In this document: positions 22,842-35,144 of the stretch, one piece after another
How the letters are laid out: every line of letters begins with the position of its first letter
Numbering within the stretch: the stretch's first letter is position 1
Assembly: GCA_024734555.1 (NCBI GenBank)
Contig: JANPWX010000010.1
Span: 3,103,140-3,167,139, forward strand
Direction: 5' to 3'
Length of the DNA: 64,000 bases
Origin: Trochalopteron elliotii
Lineage: Eukaryota > Chordata > Aves > Passeriformes > Leiothrichidae
Program-made: the position numbers and the translations under genes
Notes under the pieces: model-generated
The model's input: only the letters and a program-made list of their open reading frames with translations
The model's database searches: none
Told to the model about the DNA's origin: nothing

Positions 22842-23700
22842 TGTACACATGCTGGGAGCGCTGTCCCTGGCGAGACTTTGCCTGGCTGCCAGTCAGGAGA
22901 TAAAAAGCATCCACAATCAATCTGCAAGTGACTCCCCTCTCCCAACCCCCACCTCCTTACCAGTTGGGATATATCCCTGGATGCCCAGGAAAAAAAATGC
23001 CTGGGAAACCAGGCTATGGAAGGAGCCTTGGCACATAAAAGCAATTAACCAATTAACTGCACCGCACCCCCAGCCATTTTTCTTTGGGTTTCTTGGAGAG
23101 AGCGGAGGTCCACCTGGAGGGTCATCTTCGCCCCCCTCTGCCCTTGCCTTTTCCTCCCTGCGGTCCTGCTTCCCTGTCCACATCTGTCCGCCTGCCCTGT
23201 TTTGCTGCTTCTCAGAAGCAGCTTGACACCACGGCACCCAGTGCTCCACTGTTTCCCCAACGGCACAGCTGTAGCCACCTGCAGCTGCTCTGCCCCAACC
23301 CTGACAACCTGCAACTGCTCCACGAGTGCACCCATAGCCACAGCAACCTGTTCTTTGGCACCAAGAGAGACACACAACCTGCTGCTGTTTGGAAATTGCA
23401 CCCAGCCCGCCATGGGAGCCACGCAGACTCATCACGGCTTGCAGCTGCGATCGCATCACAGCATCACAGCATACACCTGCTGAGCTGGTGCTAACAGGGT
23501 GCACAGTGTACAGCGGTAACCATCTGTCCCGGCTTTCTGTTTCTCTCTCTGTCTCTTTTCCCTTCTTTGCTCCCTTTTCTCTCCCCCTTCAGAAGGAACA
23601 CTTATCTTTCTCTATCAATAAACAGTTCTCAGATATAACACTGTCACAATTGAGCTTTATTTTCATCCGAGAAGGTTATCAAAAAGAATCCTCCCTGACT
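22842..23700 (+). mobile_element. Probable LTR, plus strand
   Basis: The order of a CATAAAAG TATA-like box near 23035, a CpG-containing GC-rich transcribed part, and AATAAACAGTTCTCAG near 23617 followed by a U5-like stretch fits an ERV LTR. The putative ends are not certain. Frames of 125-195 codons on both strands overlap each other in the GC-rich section and look like chance. Confidence 0.45.
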
Positions 23701-23714
23701 CCCCTTTTACAGTG

Positions 23715-23960
23715 GCATGGAACGCTACTATTCATGGGCAAGGATAACCAGGTTGTTCCAAGCCCCATTCATCCTGGCCTTGAATATCTCCAGGGATGGG
23801 ATATCCACAACTTCCCTGGTGACCTGCGCCAGAACCTCACTACCCTTACACTAAAGATCTTTTTCCTAATATCCAGTCTAAACCTATTAGTTCAATTTGA
23901 AGTAATTCCTATTTGTTCTGACATACAGGCTCTTGTAAATAGTTTTACTCTGTCTTTCCT
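23715..23960 (-). mobile_element. CR1 3' fragment, minus strand
   Basis: Reversed CR1 with CCAGGTTGTTCCAAGCCCC, ATCTCCAGGGATGGGATATCC and CTTTTTCCTAATATCCAGTCT. The 3' terminus at the left is missing or degraded. Confidence 0.88.
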
Positions 23961-23969
23961 AAAAATTTC

Positions 23970-25053
23970 TGTTGTGGATTGACACTGAAATAACGCTAGT
24001 CACCCATGAAAGTCACTCACTCACTCACCTTTTGCTGCCATAGATGGGCAGAAGAGAGAAAGAAAAATTAACAAAGGCTTCATTAGTTGAGATAAAGACA
24101 GAGAAACAACACTCCAAGGGCAAAACAGGCTCAACTTAGAAGTACAAAGTGAATTTATTACTAACAAAATCACAGGAGGATAATGAGAAGTAAAATGAGC
24201 CCTTAAAACACCTTTTCTTTCCCCAACCCCTCCCTCCTTCCCACTAACACCGCAGGGAGACAGGGCATGGGAGTTTTGGTCAGTTGAGTTCTTCTTCTGC
24301 TGCTCCAGAAGAGGAGTCCTTCCCCTGTGAGACTGTGTGGTACCTCCCATGGGAGACAGGTCTTCGTGAACTTCTCCAATGTGGTTCTAATCTCACAAAC
24401 AGCAGTCCTTCCAAAACTGCTACAACACAAGTTTCCCCCATGGGCAAACAGTCCTCCCAAAACTGTTGCAGCATAGCTCACTCTTCCACAGGGTGCAGTC
24501 CTCCAACGATAGGCTGTTCCAGCCTGGAAGAAAGAGCCCCCTCTCTCCCAAGTCTCCCACTGGATCACAGCCTCCTCCAGGTACCCACCCACTCTGGCAT
24601 GGGCACCTCCTCCGCAGGCTGCAAGTGGATCTCTGCATCCCACATGGATCCCCATGGCTGCAGAGGCACAGCTGCTTCACCATGGTGATCACCATGGCCT
24701 GCAGAGCAATCTGGCAGGTTCTGGCACCTGGAGCACCTCCTCCCCCTCCTTCCCTACTGACCTTGGTGGCTCCATGTTGTTTCCTTGCACATATTCTCAC
24801 CTCCTCCTCTTCTCTGACTAGAAGCAAAAACTGTGTGTGCCCCCCTTTGTTTTGATTTCCTTCTTAAATATGTTATCACAGAGGCATTACCATAATCTCT
24901 AATTGGCCCAGGCTTGGCCAGCAGGATGTCCATCTTCAGAGCCATCAGCCATTGGCTCTGCCAAACATGGTGGAAGCTTCTAGCAGCTTCTCACAGAGGA
25001 CACCTCTGTGGCCTCCCCTGCTACCAAAAACCAGGTTGTGCCAAACCAATACA
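23970..25053 (-). mobile_element. ERV LTR (family A), uninterrupted, minus strand
   Basis: Runs from TGTTGTGGATTGACACTG to CCAAACCAATACA, about 1.08 kb, with the reversed AATAAA at 24154-24159. It is the reference copy for the split LTR at 7243-10378. It is a solo LTR: no primer-binding site or polypurine tract lies beside it. No convincing target duplication (flanks AATTTC and ACTGC). Frames up to 150 codons on both strands are by-products of its short internal repeats. Confidence 0.9.
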
Positions 25054-26382
25054 ACTGCTCATCAGAAATGCAACATAAAGTGGAAGTGACGCCTGACACT
25101 AATTTAAAATTAGACTCGATGAGCCTTCAACCAAGAAAATGTTCCCCCAGCCCCCTTTAAAATTCAACAAATGAAAAACATTTGGTTGCTATTACCAGTG
25201 ATTATGATGAGCGCTGTTAAAATATGAAGTGGTGGAATTTATCTTTATTTCCTGGGATAACATTGATGAAAAATACGTTGTTCCGTTTTGAATTTCAATC
25301 ACTTGAATGAACTTTGTTGTACATTTATTTGGCTTGATGTGCCTAACTGATCTGGGGTGGGAGTGAGAGCAGACAGAGGGTAGGTTTGGCAATTTAATCT
25401 GATGCAGATAAGTTTATTAGCTGCCCACAGATCTGTTCCTGACTGAACGTGACGAACAAGACTGCATGTTGGGTATCTCATCATATTCCTTTGGGGAGAA
25501 GGCACAGCCTCCACCATGGTGTAACCATCAGCACACGGTTTACAACAGTTTTCATTGCACTTAAATCTTCTAATAATTTTCCAGAGTCTGGGAGCTGGGT
25601 GGGTCCTTCTACCCACAGGGACTTCTCCTCTGCAGAAGGGAAATTAAAACTTGGACAAGAAACAAGGTCAAAGCTAACATGCCTCCCTGCCTCCCCCTTT
25701 CCAGTAGGTGAGATTCAAGTATTATCTACCAGATTTCTTGTGCCTAAAGCAGTATTAGGAGACTTTCAGTTCTGGCAAGATGAGGTGAAAGAGGTTTGTT
25801 CAGGTTTTTTCTCTTTGTACAAAGTTTTTACTAAGTTTTTTGTGGCACAAGCTGATCACTGAACTGCAGTGCTGCTGTTAGATGCACTACAGGGAACCCA
25901 GGAAAGACCTGACGGAGATTTACTTACAAAAAATACAAAGCAATTTTCTGGGAATAGAATTAAAGCAGGGGTAGCAAGTTCACACTGCTATATTGCCCAT
26001 GGAATCAGTAGTTTTGCTATTGACTGCTATGGGCCTAGACTGCAAAGAGCTAATTATATATGTGCATATACATCTGATTCAGAATTGCTCTTATTAAGCA
26101 TCCAGGGGTGAGCAGTTTTTCAGTTGGTGCAAAATTTGTGCTGTAATCCTGAGAGCATTCTTGAGTTTCACCAGCTAAGAATGTGAGAGCTGAGGGGATT
26201 TTGTGGCTGAGAAACACAGAACCATGAGAAGAATATTACATCTCTGAGCAATTAGCACTCACTGACCTGTCCTGAAAAATAACTTTTCCCTAAAAACTCT
26301 TCTTGTCTTGTGTTGTAAAGAACTGAGCTGAAATGAAGATGTTTCACCTGAAGAAATGCACAACTCATTAGAATAGATCAGT
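25054..26382. other. Non-coding stretch without recognised genes
   Basis: No recognisable gene or element; a 137-codon plus frame at 25449-25862 is low complexity and unlike known proteins. Confidence 0.5.
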
Positions 26383-26470
26383 TCTTTCTCTCTTCTGCCC
26401 ATCTGGCAGCAGAAGGTGAATGAGCGATTTTCATGGGTGCCTGGCATTGTGCCAATGTTAAACCACAACA
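26383..26470 (+). mobile_element. 3' end scrap of a family A LTR
   Basis: GTGAATGAGCGATTTTCATGGG, TGCCTGGCATTGTGCCAATG and the terminal AAACCACAACA match the last 80-90 bases of the LTR at 7687-8776. Confidence 0.75.
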
Positions 26471-27490
26471 GCAGTTTTTATTGAAATATGTGGCTTGGTT
26501 TAATAACTGCAAGAAAGAGCAGGGTTGCGGAAGTCAGTGCGGTGTTGAAGGGAAAGGAGGCTGGTCCACTGTTGTGGGATTCATCACTGTTGAAGTGCAA
26601 ACCTTCATCCAAAGTGGCTCTTTACAAGCAATTTTTCCAAAGAGACAGAGGGTTTCTGGAGATCCCATGATCTGTCCCTGTCTCTGGCACTACACAAAGT
26701 ATCTTTCTAAGTACTCTGAGCTCCACAGATTTCAGGCATTTGAGCGTTTGTTTGTTTTTAATGACAACATGCAGTGGAAGAGTGTCTTTCAAGACTTTCC
26801 ATATGCCAACTAGATATTTACTGATAGATCCTTGAGAATCTACTAGTGCTGTTTTCTCTCCCTTCCATTGTTCTCCAGTTCCCTGAGGTTCCTGAGTGAT
26901 ATGATGCTGATCAGTGAAATAAAAATTGGAGCTCAAAAACCTTTAGCCTAAGTAATTTAAACTTGCTTAATACTGATTTATGGCACAGCAAAAGCTGCAC
27001 ATGGAACTATTGAAACTCTAACTTCTTATTAATTGAACAGCAGTAGTATTGTCACACTGATGGCAACCTTTACCTTCTCAGTCAAAACTGAGAACCTCTT
27101 CCCAGGAAACACATGGCATAATACACTGGATGCAAACTCCTTGAGGAGGCAGGGAGAAGAAGATCACAGAGGGTGGTGAGGGTGTGAAGAAACACCTCTC
27201 CAGGTCTGGTATTATCTGGGGTGCATAAAAAATAGAGCTAGAATAAGAAGAGAGATCCTTGTAAAGCAGGGAGTTGGAGCTTAAGAGGATGATCTAAATT
27301 CTGTAGAGTTTATTTTCTGGTTTGGTTTTCCCCCCCCAAAATCTCCATTTCTTCAGAGATAGTCTTCTCCTCTGAAGTTTATAGGATTTTTGCAGCTGAC
27401 TCTAAGGGAAACATTTTCAGACTTGTCATTCTACAAGCTGAGAAATAGTTTGCTCATTAGTTCTTTTGTTTCTTCTTTCTTCTGCAAATG
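26471..27490. other. Non-coding stretch without recognised genes
   Basis: Nothing recognised apart from chance frames. Confidence 0.5.
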
Positions 27491-27961
27491 TGTGCTGGTT
27501 TGAAGGTAAAACAGCAGGAGAAATTAACCCCACGCAAATACCTTGTGAGATATTTCAAGTTGGAGTTACAATTTGATAGGAAAATTACAATAAAGGTGGT
27601 AGTACAGAAACACTGTCTTAAACTGGTGGTTAGGGGTGGTGGTCACAATCTGATTAAGCAACGGTCGCAGTGCTGTTGAAATGATGATTGTGGTCTTGTT
27701 GGAAATAGTGGTCCTGTGGAAATTCATGTTCCCCTATGGATGTCCAGTTGTGAGAGTGTCCCAAGTCCTCAAATGTCAAGATTATATGTGGCCAGGTTTA
27801 GGTGGTTCCTCCTCCAGGGTACAGTGGAATGATGTAATTCTATCAAGAATAGAATATTTTTGGAGTCCTTGAAGCTGTGAGTTCATGATGGCCCGTTAGC
27901 AGGGATGACCCCCTTCGGAATGGGTGTGACTGTTGGTATCACAGCTGGGTCATTGTGAAGA
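27491..27961 (-). mobile_element. ERV LTR (host of a nested LTR), left part
   Basis: Starts TGTGCTGGTTTGAAGG and resembles a common passerine ERV LTR in reverse orientation (CCCCACGCAAATACCTTGTGAG; ATGGCCCGTTAGCAGGGATGACC). It is interrupted at 27961 by the LTR at 27962-28673. Confidence 0.65.
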
Positions 27962-28673
27962 TGTCTTGGGTTATGTAACCAAAAAAATGTTTATTCTATT
28001 CCACCTGTTGAAACCAGCTGGGGAGGTGTTTTCCTTATCTCTTGTAACTCCAGGGGGAAGCGGGGCTGGTGCCTTCTGATAATGGTAGGGCATTGCTCCT
28101 TATCTCTTTCCACCCTCCAAGGGGATATCTTTTGGTAATGGGCCATTAAGGTTCACCAATGACTTAAAACATTACATCATCCCATTGTAAGATGCTCCAC
28201 CCAGTGGGGGGAGCCAAACCATTGCTACCCAGATAAAAACTGAGACGTAGGGATACCAGACACTGGTTTTCCACTGGATTTCCAGAGGAAGACCGGACCC
28301 ATCTCACCATTACTAGACCATTTCTACAAGGACCATATCTACTCCAACAGAAGTATATCTGCTACTCCAGGAGGGCTTACTTTGGACTGCTTCTAACACC
28401 CTGACCAACAGGGTGTCAGGTTGTATTTCTGACTCTGTCAGTGTTTCTAAGATTTTCTGTTTGTTTTGTTTGCTTGGTTTTTTTGTATTACTACATTTGT
28501 ATTCTTAATATTTCTAGTTATTAAAGAACTGTTATTCCTATTCCCAAATCTTTGCCTGAAAAGCCTTTAATTGCAAAATTATAATAATTTGGAAGGGGAG
28601 GGGCTTAACATTCTCCATTCCAAGGGAAACTCAAGCTTTCCCTGGCAAATACCTGTCTTGCCAAACCAAGACA
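27962..28673 (+). mobile_element. Solo ERVL-like LTR with perfect target duplication
   Basis: 712 bp from TGTCTTGG to CCAAGACA, perfectly complementary 8-base termini. It is flanked by GAAGA at 27957-27961 and 28674-28678, a perfect 5-bp duplication as left by ERVL integrases. ATTAAA at 28520-28525 is the likely polyadenylation signal. No internal retroviral sequence remains. This is the best-defined element in the window. Confidence 0.93.
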
Positions 28674-28678
28674 GAAGA

Positions 28679-28760
28679 TGAGGAAACACCCCCTTGCTGG
28701 GTTTGGGTGTGCACGGGGTGGCTGTTGCAAACAACCCACCATTAACAGTTCACCAGGAAT
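28679..28760 (-). mobile_element. ERV LTR (host of a nested LTR), right part
   Basis: Continuation of the LTR interrupted at 27961, judged by the insertion geometry; its own far end is not identified. Confidence 0.35.
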
Positions 28761-29088
28761 AAATAGTTTGCTTATACCCGAGTATACAAATAAAGAGTAT
28801 ACAAAATATACATAGTTTGGTTCAAACCAAACTTGAACTCTTACTCCTGTAACCAAGCCCTAATTTTTTAACAACAACAAAACAAAACAAAAACCAAAAA
28901 ACAAACAAATAAAAAAATCACAGCAGAGTGGGTTAAAGTTGGGGAGCAGGCTGACCTGTCAGATTCCAACCCATAAATTTCAGTAGTTTTTAATTTAATC
29001 ATCATAACAATAAAAAAGGGCTTTGGAGCAGAATGTCTCTAAATTGCAACATCTGGCATGTTTGTGTCCTGTTGGCGGATTGGCAACC
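28761..29088. other. A-rich non-coding spacer
   Basis: Contains an A-rich, CAAA/CAACA simple tract at about 28868-28916 and no recognised gene. Confidence 0.6.
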
Positions 29089-30617
29089 TGTAGTGGTTTC
29101 ACATTCGCCAGTCTTGGTTTCCCAGCCAATGCACCATTTGTGCAGTGCTTTGAGTGTCTACTGGAATCATTTACTCTTTTTCCTTCTGTGAGATATGATT
29201 AGGAGAAAAGCAAAGCAGGCTCAAACCTGAAGGGTATAAAGCTATATTTATTTATACACAATAAAAGAAGAATGAAAATCAAAATCAAAATGAAACCTTC
29301 AAAAACACTTCTCCCTCCCCACAAAGTGTTCACTTTCCCACTGACAACATAAAGAGACAAAAACTGTGATTTTTCAGTCACTTTCACCATTTTAAAATCA
29401 TCTTTCATCAGTTCTTAGGGAGAGGAGCCTCTCTTAGAACTCCCATGGAGACATTGCCACAAGAAAACTGTTCTCTGGTGGCTCCCATGTCATGAATTTG
29501 CAGCTGCCCAGGGGGAATTCTGCAAACTGTGAAGTCCCTCCCATTTGGCAGCTTTCTGGTTAGCTGCACTCATGGGCCATATCAGCTTATTTAGGGTACT
29601 GTTTAAGGATGACTCTTCTAGTATAAAACGAAGGTTCCCTTCATCTATCTCCAAAATAATCTTCATCTCAAGAAACAGAGGTCTCTTTTTCCCTGGGAGC
29701 AAAGGGCTTCATATCACTTTATCTTCCTCTGTTCAAAATTGTCCATTAAATCTCAATTATATCAGTCCACGACTATAACTAGAACCTTGCATCCCCCTAA
29801 AAAGCATTCTGTATGTTACAGGGAAATTTTAGTTCATTCTCCATGGCCTCATAAGAGAAGTCCATGCTAAATAGGCAACTCCTCAATCTCCCTCCAACTT
29901 AGGGCTTTTACTCTCTCTTCACTGACTTCAGTTTCCTGCTGTGTCTCCTTACGGTTCAATCACTCTGTCTGTTCCCACTCAGAGAAGGGCCAGTGCTTTT
30001 GTAAGTCTCACCAGTCAAGGAAAGGGCTAACATCTCACCTGGGGCCTGCAGGGCGGCAGCTGGTAGGATTTCAAAGCCGTGGGGATGGGGGAGACTCAGG
30101 AATGGTGGCCAGGATCTCTCGCGTGGCTGGGCTTCTTTCCCCCCACCTCGGGCTCATGGGGTGGGCCCGGCCCAGCCCAGGCTCGGGGCTGCTCCCAAGG
30201 CCCAGGGGAAACATCTCTCTTGGCCTGGCCGGCGGCGGGGCAGGCCTCAGAGTCTGCTGGATGTTAGCAGCTGTGGCCTGCCCTTCATCCTCCACCTGCT
30301 GGCTGCTGCCGGGGTCCAGCCAAGGCTGGCCCTGCTGGCTCAGTGGACCGGCGAGGCCTGGCCCGGCCCACCCAGCTGCTGCACGGCCGGTGTTACCTGC
30401 TGGCAAGCCGGAAGGGAAAAGGAACCTCCTGGGCTCAGCTCAGCTTTTTGTATGGGTATTCACAAAGTCGTATCCAGCTTCCTTAGTGGTTATACAATGT
30501 TTCAGTACCTAAAAATTGGCCTGTGATAGGTCCCTGTCCTTTCCAAAGGAAATTCTAAGGTCTTTACAGGGAACTATTCCCCTTTAACTAAAAATCAAGC
30601 TGTGTTAACCCATGACA
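29089..30617 (-). mobile_element. Solo ERV LTR (family H), minus strand
   Basis: Runs from TGTAGTGGTTTCACATTCGCC to TGTGTTAACCCATGACA (1529 bp), with the reversed AATAAA at 29247-29252. Flanks CAACC (29084-29088) and CAGCC (30618-30622) match at four of five positions, consistent with a decayed 5-bp target duplication. The GC-rich block at 30040-30420 is the promoter-proximal part of the LTR and produces the overlapping 62-136 codon chance frames. Confidence 0.9.
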
Positions 30618-32601
30618 CAGCCAGTGATCCTCCCAGTCCAGCTTTGGGTTGATGACTGGGTAGAGTCCTGCACGCACTCCATGTTGAACCAGAAGGATTT
30701 TGCTTTGGGCAAACTGACATGAAGAGAAGTACAAATTCACCAAGCTGGAAAGGAGAAGTGAATACGTGGATTTATGGGTGGAGACAATTCGTTTGGAAGA
30801 AAAAGTGATAGAGGGAATGTCAGGGAGATGAGGAGCTAGACACTTCTGGAAAGGTTTTAATGGCTCGTTTTTCAGTTATGATCTTAAGCAGTGGACAACA
30901 CAGACTCTGCCCTGTTTTCTGAGCTTCTGAGAGACCATGCAGGGTGAGCAGAAGCTGGTTGTGTCTGTTTCCAGAGGTAATCTCATGCTGTTTCCCAGAA
31001 ACTGCAATCCTCATGTTGCACATGATAACACAAAGACACCATATAAAGCAGAATTTTCATGGTCTACTGAGGAAACTTCAACATTTTGAGATCTGTCTGG
31101 GACTTGCCGTCACCACTAGACCTCAGGGAAGTCACACATAGGACATATCCATCTCTCTCAGCTGTGGTGCTGAGTCTTTGCTGCAGAGAACTAATTCAGT
31201 CTTCATGCTAGAGGAGGTCCCTATTTCATTGAATAGAAAGACAGCAGCAATGATGAATACCTTTGAATCCTAGGCTATCACGTTTGGATACTGAGCTCAG
31301 AGAAGCTGTCCTGTCATTCTGTAGCAAGACCTTGAGCCAGAACCATGGAGGCCAGAGAAAATAAGAGAGCAAGAGAGCAGCAAATGTTTCATTCTTTCAG
31401 TCACTGAATCCTCAGGAGCAATAGCTGTCCCAATCTTCAGCATGGGAGTTGATGATGAATGATTTTATTACCAATGATAATTTAAACCATGTGCAAAGCT
31501 TATCATATTTGTCTCCTTGCCTTTGTAGGAGTTCTGGTTTAAGGATGCCTTCACCATTCATCTCCAGTGTTGGGATGAGTGAAGAAGTACAACATGACAG
31601 AGGACTTTTCTTGTTCTCTTTCTGCAAAGCCCTCATGGATTTGGGTTACATTTCTTTCCCCTTAATTTGACTTTATTTTCCTTCTCTTGCTTCTTAAGAA
31701 ACTGCCAGACATCTTAAACACATTTAAAAATACATATTCTCCATTATTTAAGGTTCCCATGTGGGCTCTACCATCAGAGATTGACCAATTGATAGCATGG
31801 TTTAAATGGGGCCCCAAGGATGGGATGAGTTGGAAACAGAATTAGTGCACATCCTCTGTGTTTCCACCTTTATTGAAAAGCAGGAATGGACTGTCCCAGA
31901 TGAAGGGCATGAGCAAGATACAAAGCAATGATCTAGTTACATGGGATTAACAGTTGGCAAGATGGAGACCAGTGAGTTGACAATTAAGGAGGGGCATAAA
32001 GTTTTCTCTGAAAGAGCTTGCTGGTGGTTTTGTTTGTATGCAACTGGAGATTTCTGGTTTATTAAAAAGGATGGATGTTCAAGATAGGTGCATTATGAAA
32101 TCTAAATTCTCACACAGCTTGGAGGGGTTTGAATTTCGACCTGTATGCAAACCACATCTTGCATATCCAGGAGCTTAGAACAGAGAAAGCTGTTAAGAGG
32201 TAAATGACGAGGATTCATAAAGGCAAGCCATACTACTCTTGTTACCATTGGTCACCAAAATCAAAATTGGCTGTTCCCTTGCTGGGCTGATTAGCAGCAT
32301 GGGTTTCTGGAGGAAATACACACATACAAGCATAAAGTATATGTTCTATGCATGGTCTTGAGTTAAACATTTTAGTGCACACTGTGTTGTGCCTTTAAAG
32401 CTGTCCAGGGAAACAGCTATGGCTGTGTTCAACAGTGACTCACGCAGTATTTGCAAGATATCCTAAGTAACCAAACACAGCATTATCAAGCCATGAAATT
32501 ACTATTTTGGAGGCTGGTTCTTGTAGTGGATTGTATAGTGTAGGTAGACACTTCCTTCAGAGCCTTGGATGAATATTGGTGCTGGTCTGGTGCTGGTCTT
32601 A
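30618..32601. other. Non-coding stretch without recognised genes
   Basis: No gene or element recognised; frames of at most about 75 codons. Confidence 0.55.
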
Positions 32602-33082
32602 AAGTCACAGAACAGCTTAGGTTGGAAAGGACATTTAAAGGTCATCTAGTCCAAAAACCCTGCCATGGCAGGACACCTTCCACTAGATCAGATTGCTCAG
32701 AGCCCCATCCAACCTTGTCTGTTTCTGGAAATGGGGCACCTACTTCCACTCTGGGCAGCCTTGTGCCAGTGTTTTACCACTCTCATTGTAACAATTTTCC
32801 TCCTTATATCTAGTCTGAACCTCCACTCTTTTACTTTAAAACCACCACATCTTGTCTTATCACAACAGGCCCTATTAAAGAGTCTGTTCCTATCTTTCTT
32901 GTAAGCCCCCTTTAAGTACTGAAAGGCTGCAATAAGGTCTCCCTGAAGCCTTCTCTTCTCCAGGCCGAATAACCCCAATTCTCTCATCCTGTCTCCATAG
33001 CAGAGGTGCTCCAACCCTCTGATAATCTTTGTGTCCTTCTCTGGACCCACTAAAAGGTCTATATCTTTCCTGTACTGAGGAG
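32602..33082 (-). mobile_element. CR1 3' fragment with ORF2 C-terminus, minus strand
   Basis: Minus frame 32697-33050 reads through the ORF2 C-terminus with GLEHLCYGDRMRELGLF and LEKRRLQGDLIAAFQYL, classic CR1 motifs. The 3' end near 32602 has AGAACAGCTTAGGTTGG. About 118 codons are still open, which suggests a relatively young copy; the 5' side is truncated. Confidence 0.95.
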
Positions 33083-33798
33083 TTGTTCCTTCATAACTTT
33101 TCAGTCTCCAAGGAAATGAAAAAACACATTTATCATCCTGTCAATCTGCGTGTTGGGTTCCTGCAAGTCTAATTGGCATGGCAGGGAAGTGGCAGAGCTG
33201 TATCTGTGGCAGTTTAGCTCTCAGTTTCTAGGAGATTGAATTTTACCCACATCATCATGGAAAAGGTTTGATTCCTGACTGCGTTAGTCAAACTCATGCT
33301 GAAGTAGCTCATCAAAGCCTCTGTGCAAGACCTGCAAACCCAGATGAGGTGTAGGGAGCATATCTTGCAGCCACCTCCAGCTGACAGCAGGCAGATGGAA
33401 GTCCACTGAGACCCAAACCATCAGTCACTTGCCTTTGGTCTCGTTTTTCAGGAGAACAGGGTAATGCTCATTCCATTTAAAACTCTTGAGTTTTGTCCAA
33501 GCAGTGACATGGGGAAGGAGAAGCCCACGAAGGCACTGAAGTGGGATGCTTGAGGACCTTGGTACATCTCTTGTCCAAAGTGCAGGCTGCTTTTGTGACC
33601 TCAGGCAAGCATTAAGTGTAGGTAGTTTCCCCATCAGTGCACTGCGCTGCCACAGTAGCTGTCATTTCCTTACTGCACTCTATCATTAACAGCAGTTAAT
33701 GACTCTACAGAAGCAGCACATGGAGCAGAGTCTGAAGCACGTTGAAGATGGAAGACAGAGTGTTATACAAAATTTGGTCTATTCCTCCTGTTACCATC
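33083..33798. other. Non-coding spacer
   Basis: Nothing recognised. Confidence 0.5.
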
Positions 33799-34367
33799 TC
33801 TGCTGGTTTCACCTGGGGTAGAGTTAATTTTCCCAGTGGCTGTATGGGGCTGTGCTTTGGATTTGTGCTGAACACAGAGCTAATAATATAGACATGTTTT
33901 TATTATTGCTGAGCAGAGCTTACAAAGAGCCAAGGCCTTTTCTGTTTTTTGGTGCTACACTGGAGAGGAGGTTGGGGGTGTGTGGGAGGGTGGGAGGAGA
34001 TGCAGCTGGGACAGGTGACCCAAACTGACCAAAGAGGTATTCCAGACCACATGGCATCATGCTCAGAATATAAAGTGGGGGGAAGAAGAAGAAAGAGGGG
34101 GACACTTGGAGTGATTGTGTTTGTCTTCCCAAAAGTTACGTGTGATGGGGCCCTGCTCTCCTGGGGATTGCTGAACACCTGCCTGCCCATGGGAAGTGGT
34201 GACTTAATTCTTTCCTTGTGTGCATGTTCTTTGCATTCCCTAATGAACAGTCTTCATTTCAACTTGTAAGTTCTCTACTCTTTCAGTTCTCTACCTGATC
34301 CTTCTGACAGAGGAGTGAATGTGTGGCTGCCTGGCACTTAGCTGCTGGATGAGGTAAAACCACAACA
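33799..34367 (+). mobile_element. Solo avian ERV LTR (GCTGGTTT...GGGGTAGAG family)
   Basis: Matches the common avian LTR in order: CTGGGGTAGAGTTAATTTT, CTTTGGATTTGTGCTGAA, TATTCCAGACCACATGGCATC, an ATATAAAG TATA box near 34068, CCTGCCTGCCCATGGGAAG, and the end AAAACCACAACA. The first base pair is TC instead of TG. Flanks CCATC and GCATT share only the CAT core, so the target duplication is weak. Confidence 0.92.
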
Positions 34368-35127
34368 GCATTGCACAAGAGGGAAAGCTGTCATGAGAGA
34401 TGGTCACATCAATAGTTTCTGCAGTTCATTGTCCATCATTTTCACATATACTGTAGGGAGAGGTTTCTCATTCCCAGTATTCTTCAGTGCATGTTTTAGA
34501 GCCCCAGTGGGGGACTGGTAGCTTTAGTGCTGAGGTATGTGACAGCTGTGTGGCAAGCATCATTTATTTATCTTGCTGGATGTGTGCTGGGTCCAGATGG
34601 GGTCAGGTTGCTGCACCAAGTTCTCAGCTCTGGAGCATTTGATGTCCTTCCATGTCTCCCCAAGTTCTGAGTTCATGGAGATAACCTGTCTTCAGGGTAC
34701 TTCTATTGAGGCAGGAAGGAGGATTAGTCAGGCTTCCTTGTTTTCAAGCAAGATGAGGCTGTTCGCAGTGAATTTGCTCCAAGGTCCCTTCTCAAGGTCC
34801 TGCATGCAATCAAACACATTCGGCTGCACTTAGTGATTCACTAACAAATTTTGTAATGAGACACTTGGGAAAAAAACTAATGGAGTATGATCCCAGAGAA
34901 AGAAACACTGCAAAGGAGAAAGGGATTCATGCCCAATGCAAGCTGTTGATCAGAGCTTTGAAGGCGATGAGGCACACAAACACAGTCTCAGGCACTGGGT
35001 AAAGATTTCTCCTATTTCATTTGTACTTAAGCATCATTTGGAAGTAGAGAATATGGGCCTATCATGCACTGCACACACACACATAGTGAGAGATAGTCTC
35101 TAAAGGGAAAAGATACTATAAGTGGGG

Positions 35128-35144
35128 AAAAAAAAAAAAAAAAA
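35128..35144. repeat. Poly-A run
   Basis: Seventeen consecutive A; no retroposed gene seen in front of it. Confidence 0.9.

Noticed and set aside
22917..23504. 195-codon minus frame and 125-136 codon plus frames
   Set aside because: GC-rich, mutually overlapping on both strands, low complexity, and inside a probable LTR.
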